Assembly (NCBI RefSeq): GCF_003967355.1
Contig: NZ_BIFH01000064.1
Coordinates: 1-39,854, forward strand
Origin: Embleya hyalina
Lineage (GTDB): Bacteria; Actinomycetota; Actinomycetes; Streptomycetales; Streptomycetaceae
Length of the DNA stretch: 39,854 bases
Direction: 5' to 3'
The position numbers were made by a program, and so were the translations under genes. Positions 25,500-34,240 of the stretch are shown piece by piece. The first letter of the stretch is position 1. Each line of letters opens with the position of its first letter. The notes beneath the pieces are model-generated. The model made no database searches. It was not told the origin of the DNA and was given only the letters and a program-made list of their open reading frames with translations.

Positions 25500-25801
25500 G
25501 TGGGATCCCCGTGTTCGGTGGGCCGACGTGGGTCGACCCGTTCACCGACCAAGATCGCAGCAGGCGACGCCCCGCGGATCGCTCGCGGGGTCGAGCCGAG
25601 TGGGCTTCGTGGCGCACGAATTCGCCCGACCGGAGGGTGACGGCGGATGGTCGCCCCCGACCTGGGTCGCATCGTCGGCGGGAGGCGGCCGGAGGCGGGA
25701 CGCGTCACGAACCACCGGCCGTCCCGGTGACATTCGCGGTCACGTCGGCGTCCCCGTCCGAACCCGTGCCCACGAAGCGGGAGTTCGGTCGCCTTGCGGT
25801 C
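25500..25801. other. Gap before the HAD pseudogene
   Basis: No gene is seen. A 7-bp hairpin CCCCGCG/CGCGGGG (25570-25576 and 25584-25590) is the only structure noticed. Confidence 0.4.
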
Positions 25802-26330
25802 TCACCCGCCGGATCGGGACGATCCCTCGGAGGCATCCTCCGCACGGATGATCGCGAACGCGTCGAGTACGTCCGTGACCCGATGATCCGGCGGAGCCGC
25901 CGACCGGCCGACCCGACCGGCCACTCCGGGATCCGCCACACCCGGATCGTGCTCGGTCCGGCCGCGCGTCCGCCCCCGATATCGGCCGTCGGGTCGTCCC
26001 CGACGCACCAGCCGCCGTCGGCGGGCGAAGCCACGCCACACCGCGCGGCCGCGATCTCGAGGAGGCGCCGCGCGGGCTTGCGGACGCCCTCCTCGACCGA
26101 GGCGGCCCATCCGTCGAGGCACACGGCCACACCGCATCGTGGCCGCCTGCCGACGTGGACGACCGTTCGTCGCCACGCCCACCCGCCGATCGGCACCCGC
26201 AAGTCGGCGAGCCCGGGCGGTACTTCCGGCCGACACCGGGCAAGGCGCGACATTCGGCCCCGATACCCCGCGCACAGCGTCTCGACGGAATCCGGCAGTC
26301 GAAAAGCACGAGGCGCTGCCGTATGGCGGG
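25802..26330 (-). pseudogene. HAD-superfamily hydrolase, broken by frameshifts and a deletion
   Basis: HAD landmarks occur in the right order but in different frames of the minus strand. RLVLFD (motif I, normally DxD) lies near 26300-26317. VGVATNG (motif II) follows in a second frame near 26160-26190. DGWAASVEEGVRKPARR (motif III Lys), EIAAARCGV and CVGDDPTADIGGGRAAG (motif IV) are in a third frame to about 25960. VTDVLDAFAII returns to the second frame near 25850. The first Asp motif is itself altered (LVLFDCRI) and the segment for the cap domain is missing. At least three frame changes and a deletion make a functional product very unlikely, while the preserved family words show recent decay. 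Confidence 0.65.
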
Positions 26331-26383
26331 ATTCTCGCCCGGCGAGGCGCCCGGCTTCGCCCCGGTCGACGGCCGCCCGTGCG

Positions 26384-27358
26384 CTACGGGATCGTCACGA
26401 CGACCTTGCCCCGTGCGTGCCCGGCGTGGATGTACCGTACGGCCTCCGGGGTTTCGGCGAAGGGGAAGGCGCGGTCGAGTACCGGGGTCAACCGGCCGCT
26501 CTCGATCGTTTCGCGGAGGAAGCGCAGATCGTTCGGGCGTTCGGTGGAGACCAGGCCGCGTAGACGATGGCCGACGAAGGGGCTCAGGAGTACGGCTCGC
26601 AGGGTGCGGTCGGTGCCGCCGAGCCATCGGCCCCCGGTCTCGCTGCCGACGAGTACGAGGGTGCCCCGAGGGGTGAGCGCGCGGCGCAGGTCGGTCAACC
26701 GGCGGTGACCCGCGGTGTCGACGATCAGGTCCCAGTGGCGTGTTCCGTCGGTGAAGTCCTCGCGCGTGTAGTCGATCACCTCGTCCGCACCGAGCGAGTG
26801 CACCAGGTCCGCCTTGCCGGTGCCGCACACGCCGGTGACCCGCGCGCCGAACACCTTCGACAGCCCGACCGCGTACGTCCCGATGCCGCCCGCCGCGCCG
26901 ACGACCAGGACCGTCTGCCCGGACCGCACCCGCCCCGCGTCCCGAAGCGCCTGGAGCGCGGCATAGCCGGATACCGCGACGACTGCGGCCTGTTCGAAGT
27001 CGAGATTCGCCGGTTTCGCCGCGAGCCTGTCCTCCGCCGCGCACGCGTACTCGGCGAAGGCGCCTCGGCACGTGCCGAACACCTCGTCTCCGGGCCGGAA
27101 TCGGGTCACCTTCGGACCGACCGCCTCGACGACACCCGCGACGTCCATGCCACGTACCTTCACCTTCGGCGCGCGCAGACCGAATCCGGTGAGCCGCAGC
27201 ACATACGGCCGACCCGTGATCAGATGCCACACGCCCGGATCGACGCCCGCCGCGCGGACCCGTACCAGTACGTCCGCATCGCCCACCACCGGCGGCTCGA
27301 CGTCCGCGCACCGGAGTACGTCCGGTGGCCCGTACGCGTCCTGTAGGAAAGCCCTCAC
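26384..27358 (-). CDS. MDR-family NAD(P)-dependent oxidoreductase (quinone-reductase-like)
   Basis: 324 aa from GTG 27358, which overlaps the stop of the XRE gene in GTGA. The GroES-like domain comes first (VRVRAAGVDPGVWHLITGRP, RGMDVAGVVEAVGPKVTRFR), then the Rossmann domain with VVGAAGGIGTYAVGLSKVFG (about residues 145-165) and VIDYTRED. The catalytic-zinc Cys and Glu of alcohol dehydrogenases are not in place, so it is a zinc-free quinone/enone reductase type. It is the third gene of an operon with a membrane protein and an XRE regulator; the physiological substrate is unknown. Confidence 0.88.
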   Translation of the reverse strand: MRAFLQDAYGPPDVLRCADVEPPVVGDADVLVRVRAAGVDPGVWHLITGRPYVLRLTGFGLRAPKVKVRGMDVAGVVEAVGPKVTRFRPGDEVFGTCRGAFAEYACAAEDRLAAKPANLDFEQAAVVAVSGYAALQALRDAGRVRSGQTVLVVGAAGGIGTYAVGLSKVFGARVTGVCGTGKADLVHSLGADEVIDYTREDFTDGTRHWDLIVDTAGHRRLTDLRRALTPRGTLVLVGSETGGRWLGGTDRTLRAVLLSPFVGHRLRGLVSTERPNDLRFLRETIESGRLTPVLDRAFPFAETPEAVRYIHAGHARGKVVVTIP

Positions 27359-27588
27359 GGCAACTCCTCTGGCTCGTCGGGGTATTGAAAGACCTCGTCG
27401 AGTCGCACGCCCAACACCCGCGCGATCCGGAACGCCATCTCCAACGACGGTGAATAGCGGCCCTGTTCGATGGCGATGACGGTCTGGCGGGTGACCCCGA
27501 TCCGACCGGCCAGGTCGGCCTGGGTCATCTCGCCGCGGGCGAAGCGCAGCGCGCGGATGGTGTTGGTGACCCTGGTCGGCTTGTTCAC
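27355..27588 (-). CDS. Small XRE-family regulator
   Basis: 77 aa from GTG 27588. Almost the whole protein is one HTH_3 domain: NTIRALRFARGEMTQADLAG, IGVTRQTVIAIEQGRYSPSL, FRIARVLGVRLDEVFQYPD. This minimal YozG/Cro-like type is often encoded next to a small membrane protein in actinomycetes and Firmicutes. Both ends are coupled: its GTG overlaps the membrane-protein stop and its TGA overlaps the oxidoreductase start. Two TGTAAAG half-sites flank the operon promoter and are the likely operator. Confidence 0.88.
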   Translation of the reverse strand: MNKPTRVTNTIRALRFARGEMTQADLAGRIGVTRQTVIAIEQGRYSPSLEMAFRIARVLGVRLDEVFQYPDEPEELP

Positions 27589-28013
27589 CACGGCAGGAAA
27601 CCCCGCCGATAGGCCATGATCCGGGTCGCCGAACCGAGCACCGCCGACAGACAGAAACCCAGGTGGATCGCGTTGGCGATCCAGAACGGCTCGGCCTCGG
27701 CGAGCGCCAGACCCAACGCCGTGACGGCGCCGACCACCACGAATGAGCCGCCGACGTATCCGCCGAATCGGCCGATCTCCCGATCGCGTTGGTCCTTTCG
27801 ATCGGCTCCCTCGGGAGACGCGATCGAGACCACGATGTGCAGGACGATGGTCGCCACGATCGCGGCGCCGACGCACCACAGCAGGGTCGCCGCGTAGGAC
27901 ACCTCGGCGAGCGGGGCGTCGCCGGCCCGGCCCAGGATCAGGGCGAGGTAGGTCCCGTAGGCGACGACCGTGACCACGGCCATGATCCACGCACGCTTCT
28001 CTTCGAACGCCAC
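27585..28013 (-). CDS. Four-helix membrane protein, partner of the XRE regulator
   Basis: 142 aa from GTG 28013, with GGGAG 5 nt upstream. Four membrane segments: about residues 9-29, 41-65, 84-107 and 112-131. They are linked by a charged cytoplasmic loop PEGADRKDQRDREIGRFGGY that precedes the third helix. This loop motif and size resemble small DUF2178-like membrane proteins coded with XRE regulators. First gene of the three-gene operon. Function unknown. Confidence 0.82.
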   Translation of the reverse strand: MAFEEKRAWIMAVVTVVAYGTYLALILGRAGDAPLAEVSYAATLLWCVGAAIVATIVLHIVVSIASPEGADRKDQRDREIGRFGGYVGGSFVVVGAVTALGLALAEAEPFWIANAIHLGFCLSAVLGSATRIMAYRRGFLPW

Positions 28014-28048
28014 GCCGACTCCCGGTCAGGACAACGATGACACCGCGA

Positions 28049-28088
28049 ATGTAAAGCAAGCCAGACGCGGAGTCTAGTTTTCTTTACA
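28049..28088 (-). promoter_or_regulatory. Promoter and flanking inverted repeat of the XRE operon
   Basis: TGTAAAG (28050-28056) and CTTTACA (28082-28088) are exact inverted copies. Between and over them, the minus strand carries TAGACT and TACATT separated by 17 bp, a plausible -35/-10 pair with the -10 inside one arm. Binding by the XRE protein of the operon is a natural inference. Confidence 0.5.
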
Positions 28089-28193
28089 TCCCTGCCGGTG
28101 CCGCCGCCCCCGCAGCGGAGCCCACCACGGCCCATCGCGCTCCACCCGTTACTAGACTCGGGGCATTCGATACGCGCATGCCTGGGGGCCTTG

Positions 28194-28865
28194 ATGAGCG
28201 TCGACGAACGTTTCGAGCGGGCGAGGGTGTTCTACGAGCGATCGGTATTCGGCGGCGACACCGCCGCGTTGCCCGCCGCCGACCGCGAACTCGACGCCGT
28301 CGAGGCGGATTTGGCCCTGTCGCGGGGCCGCGTCCTGCACGCGCGCTTCCTGGAGCGCCGGGCGGACGGCGAGGATCCGCGCGAGTCGGCCCTGTTCGAA
28401 CGTGCCGCGGAGCTGTACCGCGATCTGGGCGACGAACGCGGCGAGGGCGAGGCGCTGTTCTGGATCGGCGTACTGCACCAGGTGATCCGGGACGACGACG
28501 CCGCAGCGGTGCCCGCCCTCGAACGTTCCCTGGAGTTGGCCACGGGCGCCGACGACCGGCGGACGATGTCGTACGCGCTCCGGCACCTGGGCATCGCCGA
28601 ACACCGCGCCGGCCGGCTCGATCGGGCGCGGGAGCGGTTGGAGCGGTCGACCCGACTGCGCCGCGAACTCGACTTCCCCGCCGGGGTCGCGGCCAACCTG
28701 GTCGGCCTGGCCTACATCGCCGCCGGCCAGGACCGCCGCGACGACGCCCTCGCGCTGATCGAGGAGGCGAGCGCACTCGCCGAGACGGCCGACGCGAAGG
28801 GCATCACCACCTCGATCGAGGAGGCCCGCACCGCCCTGACCGGCGGCGGCCTCCCACCCGCCTGA
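28194..28865 (+). CDS. Tetratricopeptide-repeat protein
   Basis: 223 aa from ATG 28194, with GGGGG 5 nt upstream. Four TPR-like helix pairs: SALFERAAELYRDLGDERGE, ALFWIGVLHQVIRDDDAAAV, ALRHLGIAEHRAGRLDRARE and ANLVGLAYIAAGQDRRDDAL. The Gly/Ala/Asp spacing is typical of actinomycete stand-alone TPR proteins with no attached domain. A TAGACT hexamer at 28152-28157 is a possible -10. Role unknown, probably protein interaction. Confidence 0.83.
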   Translation: MSVDERFERARVFYERSVFGGDTAALPAADRELDAVEADLALSRGRVLHARFLERRADGEDPRESALFERAAELYRDLGDERGEGEALFWIGVLHQVIRDDDAAAVPALERSLELATGADDRRTMSYALRHLGIAEHRAGRLDRARERLERSTRLRRELDFPAGVAANLVGLAYIAAGQDRRDDALALIEEASALAETADAKGITTSIEEARTALTGGGLPPA

Positions 28866-29293
28866 CCCCACCGGGACCGGCCCGACGCCCCTGCCCCGAC
28901 TCCGACGACCGGTGCCGGCTCGTCGTCCACCGCACCGGTCGTCGGCCCGCAGCGACCCGTCGCGCAGGCCGTGCAGCGCCCGGCGCCAACGCCCGAGGCG
29001 GAGTTCGGCGCGGTCGGCGGGTGTCCGCGTCCTCGTGGGTCGCGGCCGTGCGGAGGGCTCGCGCCGGTTGCCCGCCGACATGGGTACCGGCGGCGTTCTC
29101 GGGCGTGGGCCCCGGTCACTGCTCTCCGCTGTCGTCCATGGCCGGCATGGCGGGTTCCGCCCCGGCGCCCTCCGGGTCCCGAGCCTGGTGCTCCTGCCGA
29201 GCTACACGCCGTCGTCGTCGCGGACTCAGGTTGGCGGCGGACGCGGGGCGGAACAATCGGATTCGCGGCGTGGCCCGGTCCGCCTCGGGTGGG
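28866..29293. other. 428-bp gap without a supported gene
   Basis: The strands between the TPR gene and the MFS gene end contain only short shadow frames. No terminator with a clear stem, no repeat and no family word could be recognised. Confidence 0.45.
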
Positions 29294-30544
29294 TCAAGCG
29301 TGCTTGGCGGGGGCGGACTCGGTCGGGGGCTCCGCCGCGAGGGGCGCGTCCGTTGCCGCGTTCTCCGTCGCATTCGTGGTCATCCGGACGTCCGGCAGCA
29401 GCAACAGGGCCAGGTTCGAGGCCAATACGAGTACGGCGGCCACCAACAGCGGTGTCGTACTGCCGATCGCCGCCGCGACCGGAGCGGCGACGGCGAGACC
29501 GAGCGGGCGGGCCGCGAAGGAGATCAGTGCGTCGAACGAGCCGACCCGGCCCAACGCGTCCGCCGGGATCCGGCGCTGCATCGTGGTCTCCCACAACGGG
29601 CTGAGCACGCCGAGACCGAGCATGGCGACGAAGTAGCCGGCCGCGACGACCGGCATCGGCGTGTGCAGGGCCAGGGCGGTGAGCGGGACCGCGTAGAGCG
29701 CGGCGCCGAAGGTGGTGGCCACCAAGGGGCGGCGAATCGGCAGTCGGGAGGAGACCCACACGCCGAACAGCAGTCCCACGGTGCCCACTTGGGCGATGAT
29801 CACCCAGGACCGGTCGCCACCGAGGCGGTCCACCGCGATGATCGGGCCGAGGGTGAGCAGGAAGCCGGCCGCCAGGTGCCAGACGCCGTGCGTGATCACG
29901 CTGGCCAGGAACCAGGGATGGCGCCTGGTCTCCGCCCACCCGGCCCGCAACTCGCCCAGGAACGGCCCCGGTTCGGCCCGGCGCAGGACCCGCTCGGGAC
30001 GCAGGCCGCCGAACGTGGCGGCCGATCCGACGAACAGCAGCCCGGTGAGCAGCGAGGACCAGCCGGCGCCGACCGCGAGCATCAGTCCGCCGGCGGCCGC
30101 GGGCGCCGCCATCTGGGCCAGGCCCTGGACCACGCCGAGGCGGGAGTTGGTCCGCATCCGCTCCGGTTCGGGCACCACCGACACCACCAGGGTATGGATC
30201 GCCGACGTGCCGAACGCGACGGCGGCGCCGGTGAGCGCGGACAGTACGGCCAGGTCGGCGATCCTGGGCGGGGCCGAGAGCAGTTCGACGCCGATCGCCG
30301 ACTGGGCGGCGGCGCGTACGAGGTCGGCGATCAGTACCACCCGGTGCGGAGGGAAGCGGTCCGCCATGACCCCGGCCACCGGGAGCAGGAGCAACATCGG
30401 GATCAGCTCGCACGCCAGGACCAGGCCCAGATCGCCGTTGGAGCCGGTGTGTACGAGCGCCAGGGTCAGCGTGGTCGGGATCAGCGCGGTCGCGAAGGCC
30501 GCGAAGGAGCGGCCGAGGACCAGCCGCCGGGTCGAGGACGTCAT
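29294..30544 (-). CDS. MFS transporter, probable drug/metabolite exporter
   Basis: 416 aa from ATG 30544. Eleven to twelve hydrophobic segments in two halves, with the cytoplasmic loop motif A-like sequence GVMADRFPPHRVVLIADLVR after helix 2 and the equivalent VWVSSRLPIRRPLV in the second half. This is the MFS_3/EntS-like exporter type. The C-terminus is a polar Ala/Thr/Glu-rich tail. Start choice: a perfect TATATT -10 (30556-30551 on the minus strand) ends 6 nt before ATG 30544, so the mRNA would begin at this ATG. An upstream ATG at 30598 would lie inside the operators. Divergent from a MarR gene that probably represses it. Confidence 0.88.
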   Translation of the reverse strand: MTSSTRRLVLGRSFAAFATALIPTTLTLALVHTGSNGDLGLVLACELIPMLLLLPVAGVMADRFPPHRVVLIADLVRAAAQSAIGVELLSAPPRIADLAVLSALTGAAVAFGTSAIHTLVVSVVPEPERMRTNSRLGVVQGLAQMAAPAAAGGLMLAVGAGWSSLLTGLLFVGSAATFGGLRPERVLRRAEPGPFLGELRAGWAETRRHPWFLASVITHGVWHLAAGFLLTLGPIIAVDRLGGDRSWVIIAQVGTVGLLFGVWVSSRLPIRRPLVATTFGAALYAVPLTALALHTPMPVVAAGYFVAMLGLGVLSPLWETTMQRRIPADALGRVGSFDALISFAARPLGLAVAAPVAAAIGSTTPLLVAAVLVLASNLALLLLPDVRMTTNATENAATDAPLAAEPPTESAPAKHA

Positions 30545-30550
30545 GGCCGC

Positions 30551-30606
30551 AATATAATTCGTCAGCGAATCTTTCGCCAGCGAATCAGTGGTCCGCATAG
30601 CATAAT
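30551..30606. promoter_or_regulatory. Divergent MFS/MarR promoters with twin operators
   Basis: Two adjacent 15-bp copies, ATTCGTCAGCGAATC (30557-30571) and TTTCGCCAGCGAATC (30572-30586), each contain a palindrome (ATTCG-N4-CGAAT and TTCGC-N2-GCGAA). Leftward -10 TATATT (30556-30551) abuts them, and rightward -10 CATAAT (30601-30606) ends 6 nt before the MarR ATG, its -35 region falling in copy 2. Confidence 0.7.
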
Positions 30607-30612
30607 GACCGG

Positions 30613-31188
30613 ATGCAAGGTGAGCGTCGGGACCGGACACCGGACCAGGATCGGCGGACGCGGGGCGGCGAGCGCGCGGAGCCGAGGCCGCCCGGGACCG
30701 AGGACTCGGTCGACCGGCACATCGCGCGCTGGCGGGACAAGGCGCCCTTCGACGAGCGGGTGGAGGGCATCGTCACCCGCATCCAGATGCTGAACAGGCA
30801 CATGCGGCAGGTCAAGGAACGCGCGCTCGCCGAGGTGGGGCTCCAGGGCTTCGAGTTCGAGACGCTGCACCGACTGTCCTCGCGTGGCGCGCCGTACCGG
30901 GCCACCCCGTCCGAACTGGCCGGCGAGCTGATGGTGTCGCCGGCCGGCATCACCGGGCGGCTGGACACCCTGGAGAAGGCCGGCCTGATCCGCCGCATCC
31001 GGGGCACCGAGGACCGCCGCCGGGTCGACGTCGAACTGACCGACACCGGCCGGGAACGCTGGACGGCCGCGATGAAACTGCTCGACCGGGCCGAGCGGGC
31101 GATGGTCGGGCCGCTCGACGAGGCGGATCGGGATGTACTGAACGCGCTGCTGAAGCGGATGTTGTCGCGGGTGGAGAACGAGGACTGA
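30613..31188 (+). CDS. MarR-family transcriptional regulator
   Basis: 191 aa from ATG 30613. After a basic, probably disordered N-terminal extension of about 40 residues comes the winged HTH: FEFETLHRLSSRGAPYRATP, SELAGELMVSPAGITGRLDT and LEKAGLIRRIRGTEDRRRVD, with the canonical DRR wing (about 140-145) and long flanking helices for dimerisation. It is divergent from an MFS exporter with two palindromic sites between them, the classic arrangement of a ligand-relieved MarR repressor. The transcript is probably leaderless. Confidence 0.92.
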   Translation: MQGERRDRTPDQDRRTRGGERAEPRPPGTEDSVDRHIARWRDKAPFDERVEGIVTRIQMLNRHMRQVKERALAEVGLQGFEFETLHRLSSRGAPYRATPSELAGELMVSPAGITGRLDTLEKAGLIRRIRGTEDRRRVDVELTDTGRERWTAAMKLLDRAERAMVGPLDEADRDVLNALLKRMLSRVENED

Positions 31189-31323
31189 GCGGGGGCGGGA
31201 CGGGTCCGGCGCCGGCTCGCGGCCCGGGCCCGGTCCGGGAGGGGCGAGGCAGGCCGGGCCGGGGCGGTGGACGGGCGGGTGGCTGGTGCCGCCCTGCGTC
31301 CAGTCCCCGGACGGGCCCGACCC

Positions 31324-32481
31324 CTACTTCTTCACGGCCCGCAGCACGACGAACTTCGGGTCGCTCGCCACGATCTCGCAGTTGCCGAACAACCGGCGCA
31401 GCTTCACGTGGTAGCCCAGATGCCGATTGCCGATCACCCACAGTTCGCCGCCGGAGCGCAGCGCCGCGCGCGAACCGGCGAACATCCGCCACGAGATCCC
31501 CTCGGTGGTGGCCCGGTGGGTGTGGAACGGCGGATTGTTCAGGATCAGGTCGACACTCTCGGGCGCCACGTCGGTCACCCCGTCGCCCACCGCGAACTCG
31601 GCGCCCGCGTCGGTCCCGAGGTTCGCCTCGAACGTGGCCCGCGCCGACGCCACCGCCTGATGCGACTCGTCGACGAACAACACCTCCGAGCGCGGATTGG
31701 CCAGCATCGCCGCCGTACCCACCACGCCGTTGCCGCAGCCCAGGTCCACCACCCGGTCGCGGCCGACGCGACGCGGCAGGTTGCGCAGCAGGAAGCGGGT
31801 ACCGATGTCGAGCCGGTCGGCGCAGAAGATGCCCGCGTGGTTGACGGTCACGATCCCGGACGCCGCGCCCAGGCCGTCCGGCAACGTGTAGCCGTGCGGC
31901 CACGGGCTCGCGGTACGCGGCAGCGCGGGGTCGGGCGTGGCGAAGATCAGCCGGGCCTTCTTGACCGCGAGCGAGGTCCGGGTCGGGCCGATGATCCGCT
32001 CGAACAGCTTGAGCGTGGACGTGTGGATCTCGGTGGTCATCCCGGTACCGACCACCACGGTGTCGGCGTGCACCCCGGGCGCGAGCCGGTGCAGCTGGTC
32101 CTCCAGCAGGGCCAGGTTCTTCGGCACCCGGACGATCAGTACGTCGATCCGCTCCGGCGGCGCGTCCCGCGTGGAGAGCAGCCGCACCCAATCCGGGTCG
32201 GCGTCGTTGCGCGCCAGGTTCGTCCGTGTGGCCTCCTGGCCGAGGAACGAGTCGCTGATCTGTACCGGCCGGGACTCGGCCAGCGCGGTCGCCAGCGCAC
32301 CCCATCGGTCGCCCACGACCACGACGGAGCCGGACAGATCCGTCGGCTCGGCGTCGTCGATGCCGGCGAGGTACCGCAATACGTACTCGTCGGCGGCATC
32401 CCAGGCGCGCAGCAGATCACGGGGATCCTCGGGATACCGGCCGAGCTCGAACTCGCCCGAAGGCGCAGAAAACCAGTTCAT
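31324..32481 (-). CDS. rlmG: RlmG/RsmC-like 23S/16S rRNA guanine-N2 methyltransferase
   Basis: 385 aa from ATG 32481. Two methyltransferase-like halves, as in RlmG/RsmC. The N-terminal half (residues 1-190) is degenerate (VVVVGDRWGALATAL). The C-terminal half is catalytic, with VVDLGCGNGVVG (244-255) for SAM and the NPPF motif in LILNNPPFHTH (316-319), characteristic of guanine N2 methylation. By family it would modify 23S rRNA G1835 (E. coli numbering); the exact target is inferred. Start lacks a normal ribosome binding site, but TAGGGT lies 9 nt upstream. Confidence 0.88.
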   Translation of the reverse strand: MNWFSAPSGEFELGRYPEDPRDLLRAWDAADEYVLRYLAGIDDAEPTDLSGSVVVVGDRWGALATALAESRPVQISDSFLGQEATRTNLARNDADPDWVRLLSTRDAPPERIDVLIVRVPKNLALLEDQLHRLAPGVHADTVVVGTGMTTEIHTSTLKLFERIIGPTRTSLAVKKARLIFATPDPALPRTASPWPHGYTLPDGLGAASGIVTVNHAGIFCADRLDIGTRFLLRNLPRRVGRDRVVDLGCGNGVVGTAAMLANPRSEVLFVDESHQAVASARATFEANLGTDAGAEFAVGDGVTDVAPESVDLILNNPPFHTHRATTEGISWRMFAGSRAALRSGGELWVIGNRHLGYHVKLRRLFGNCEIVASDPKFVVLRAVKK

Positions 32482-32490
32482 TATCCCTTT

Positions 32491-32496
32491 ACCCTA
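32491..32496 (-). promoter_or_regulatory. -10-like hexamer before rlmG
   Basis: TAGGGT on the minus strand ends 9 nt before ATG 32481; the intervening AAAGGG could also act as a weak, too-close ribosome binding site. Confidence 0.3.
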
Positions 32497-32863
32497 GCCG
32501 CCCTTACCGGCCATGTGGGCGGGGGCGCGGGGGCGCGGGTGGGGCTGCGGGGCGGGGCGCAGGCGCGGGGTCGTGGGGCGGCGTGCCGGAGCGGAGCGCG
32601 GGGTGGGGCGCCGGGGCGGGCCGTCGGGTCGCCGAGGTCCGGGGCTGCGCCGTCGGGCGGATGCGGCGACCCTGGCGAACCGCCGCAGCCGGCCCGGGGT
32701 CGGCCGGCGGACATCGCGAACAGGGTGCCACGGCACCGTGTGCCGGAATCGGCTCGGCGCGCCGGCACGGCCGGCGGCGGCGTACTCCCTCGGCCGCCCC
32801 GCTGCCGTTTGGGGGCGAGGTCGGCTCGTCACGGCCGCTGCGCCGAAGTCGCCCGTGGGGTGG
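32497..32863. other. GC-rich gap without a supported gene
   Basis: About 370 bp of extremely G-rich sequence with short reiterations of GGGGCGCGGG near 32520-32540. All frames are open because of composition, and none has protein-like content. Confidence 0.45.
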
Positions 32864-33973
32864 TCAGGTTGCGGACGCGGGGCGGAATTCGCGGGCCAGG
32901 TGGGTGGCGGCCTCGCGGAGCCAGTGGGTGGGGTTGGTTCGGGCCTCGGTGGGTGAGCCGGACAGCGTGGTCAGGTCGGTGGCGGCCGGCACGCCCGGAG
33001 GCAAGGGGGCGGCGATCGAGCCGGCGATCAGGGCCACGGGGACGCCGGCGCCGCGGTGCGCCAGGTCGAGGACCGTGCCGACCACCTTGCCCTGCGCGGA
33101 GGTGGCGTCGAAGCGGCCCTCGCCGGTGATCACGAGGTCGGCGCCGACGAGTGCGTCCGGCAGGCCCGCGAGTTCGGCGACGCGCAGGGCGCCCGGCACG
33201 ATCGAGGCGTTCCAGGCGGCGGCGAGGCCGTACGCGGTACCGCCCGCCGCACCGGCGCCGGGGGCGGTCGGGTTGCCGCCGAGGAGCGCGGCCAGGCGGG
33301 CGAGGCCGGCGTCCAGGGCCGCGACGTCGGCCGGGGTCGCGCCCTTCTGCGGGCCGAAGACGGCCGCCGCGCCGGTCGGGCCGAGCAGCGGATTGGTGAC
33401 GTCGGTGAGGATCTGTACGCCGCCGGGCGGAGGAGCGGCGAGCCGGCTCGTGTCGATCGCGGCGATTCGGGCCAAGGGGCCGCCGCCGTACGGCAGTTCG
33501 CGACCGTCGTGGTCGTGGAAGCGGGCGCCGAGCGCGGCCAGGGCGCCGGTACCGCCGTCGGTCGAGGCCGAACCGCCCACCGCGACCACCAGGGCGGACA
33601 CGCCGGCCCGCAGCGCCGCGCCGGCGACCGTGCCGAGGCCGGCGGTATGCGCCCCGGTCGGATCGGGCGCGGCCATCAGCGGCAGCCCCGACACGGCGGC
33701 GAGTTCGACCACGCCCGTACCGTCCGGCAGCCGCAACCACGCACCGTCCACGGGCCGCCCATCGGGCCCGGGCACCGGGCCCACCGGCACCCGAACCGCC
33801 CCCGGCACGGCCCGCGCCACCGCGTCGAGCGTCCCCTCGCCCCCATCCGCCAACGGCACGGACACCACCTCGTCCCCCGGCCGCCCCCGCAACCACCCCT
33901 CCGCCCACACCTCGGCCACCACCGAAGCCTCGACGGTCCCCTTGAACGAGTCGGGAGCAAGCACGATGCGCAT
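32864..33973 (-). CDS. glxK: Glycerate kinase (GarK/GlxK family)
   Basis: 369 aa from ATG 33973. The N-terminus MRIVLAPDSFKGTVEASVVA and the motifs PLADGGEGTLDAVA, VVAVGGSASTDGGTGALAAL, VLTDVTNPLLGPTGAAAVFG and DLVITGEGRFDATSAQGKVV are the complete signature of the PF02595 glycerate kinases, which use ATP to make 2-phosphoglycerate from D-glycerate. It lies downstream of the LacI-controlled operon on the same strand but beyond a terminator (34241-34279), with a 317-bp gap. It may finish the degradation of a three-carbon product from that operon or serve glyoxylate/allantoin metabolism. Confidence 0.93.
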   Translation of the reverse strand: MRIVLAPDSFKGTVEASVVAEVWAEGWLRGRPGDEVVSVPLADGGEGTLDAVARAVPGAVRVPVGPVPGPDGRPVDGAWLRLPDGTGVVELAAVSGLPLMAAPDPTGAHTAGLGTVAGAALRAGVSALVVAVGGSASTDGGTGALAALGARFHDHDGRELPYGGGPLARIAAIDTSRLAAPPPGGVQILTDVTNPLLGPTGAAAVFGPQKGATPADVAALDAGLARLAALLGGNPTAPGAGAAGGTAYGLAAAWNASIVPGALRVAELAGLPDALVGADLVITGEGRFDATSAQGKVVGTVLDLAHRGAGVPVALIAGSIAAPLPPGVPAATDLTTLSGSPTEARTNPTHWLREAATHLAREFRPASAT

Positions 33974-34240
33974 GATGGATCCACTTTCGTATCGGTGAGA
34001 GTCGGCCGGACGCGTGCGGGCGGGGCCGACCCCGGGCACGCCTGGGGCGGGGTACCCCGTGACGGCTCCTGCCCACGTCCGATGGGTGGAGCCGGTTCCT
34101 CCGCAGGCCCGACCGAGCCACCCGGACCATTGTCGGCGCCGCTCGGCCGCGCTCGACGTGGGGCCGGTTCGGACGCCCCCGCCGGTACCCATGCGGTGGC
34201 AGGCCGACGCCGGCTCGGGGCGACCGGATGGTGAACGGCC
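33974..34240. other. Gap upstream of the glycerate kinase
   Basis: Together with the adjoining terminator it makes a 317-bp gap. No gene is seen, and no confident promoter for glxK was found; the ATG is preceded by GTGGAT only. Confidence 0.4.

Noticed and set aside
29116-29373. Small leftward gene after the MFS transporter
   Set aside because: Arg/Pro-rich composition, overlap with the transporter's 3' end and no recognisable motif or ribosome binding site.
32513-32956. Rightward genes in the G-rich gap before the glycerate kinase end
   Set aside because: The frames are open only because of composition, and no protein-like sequence or start signal is present.
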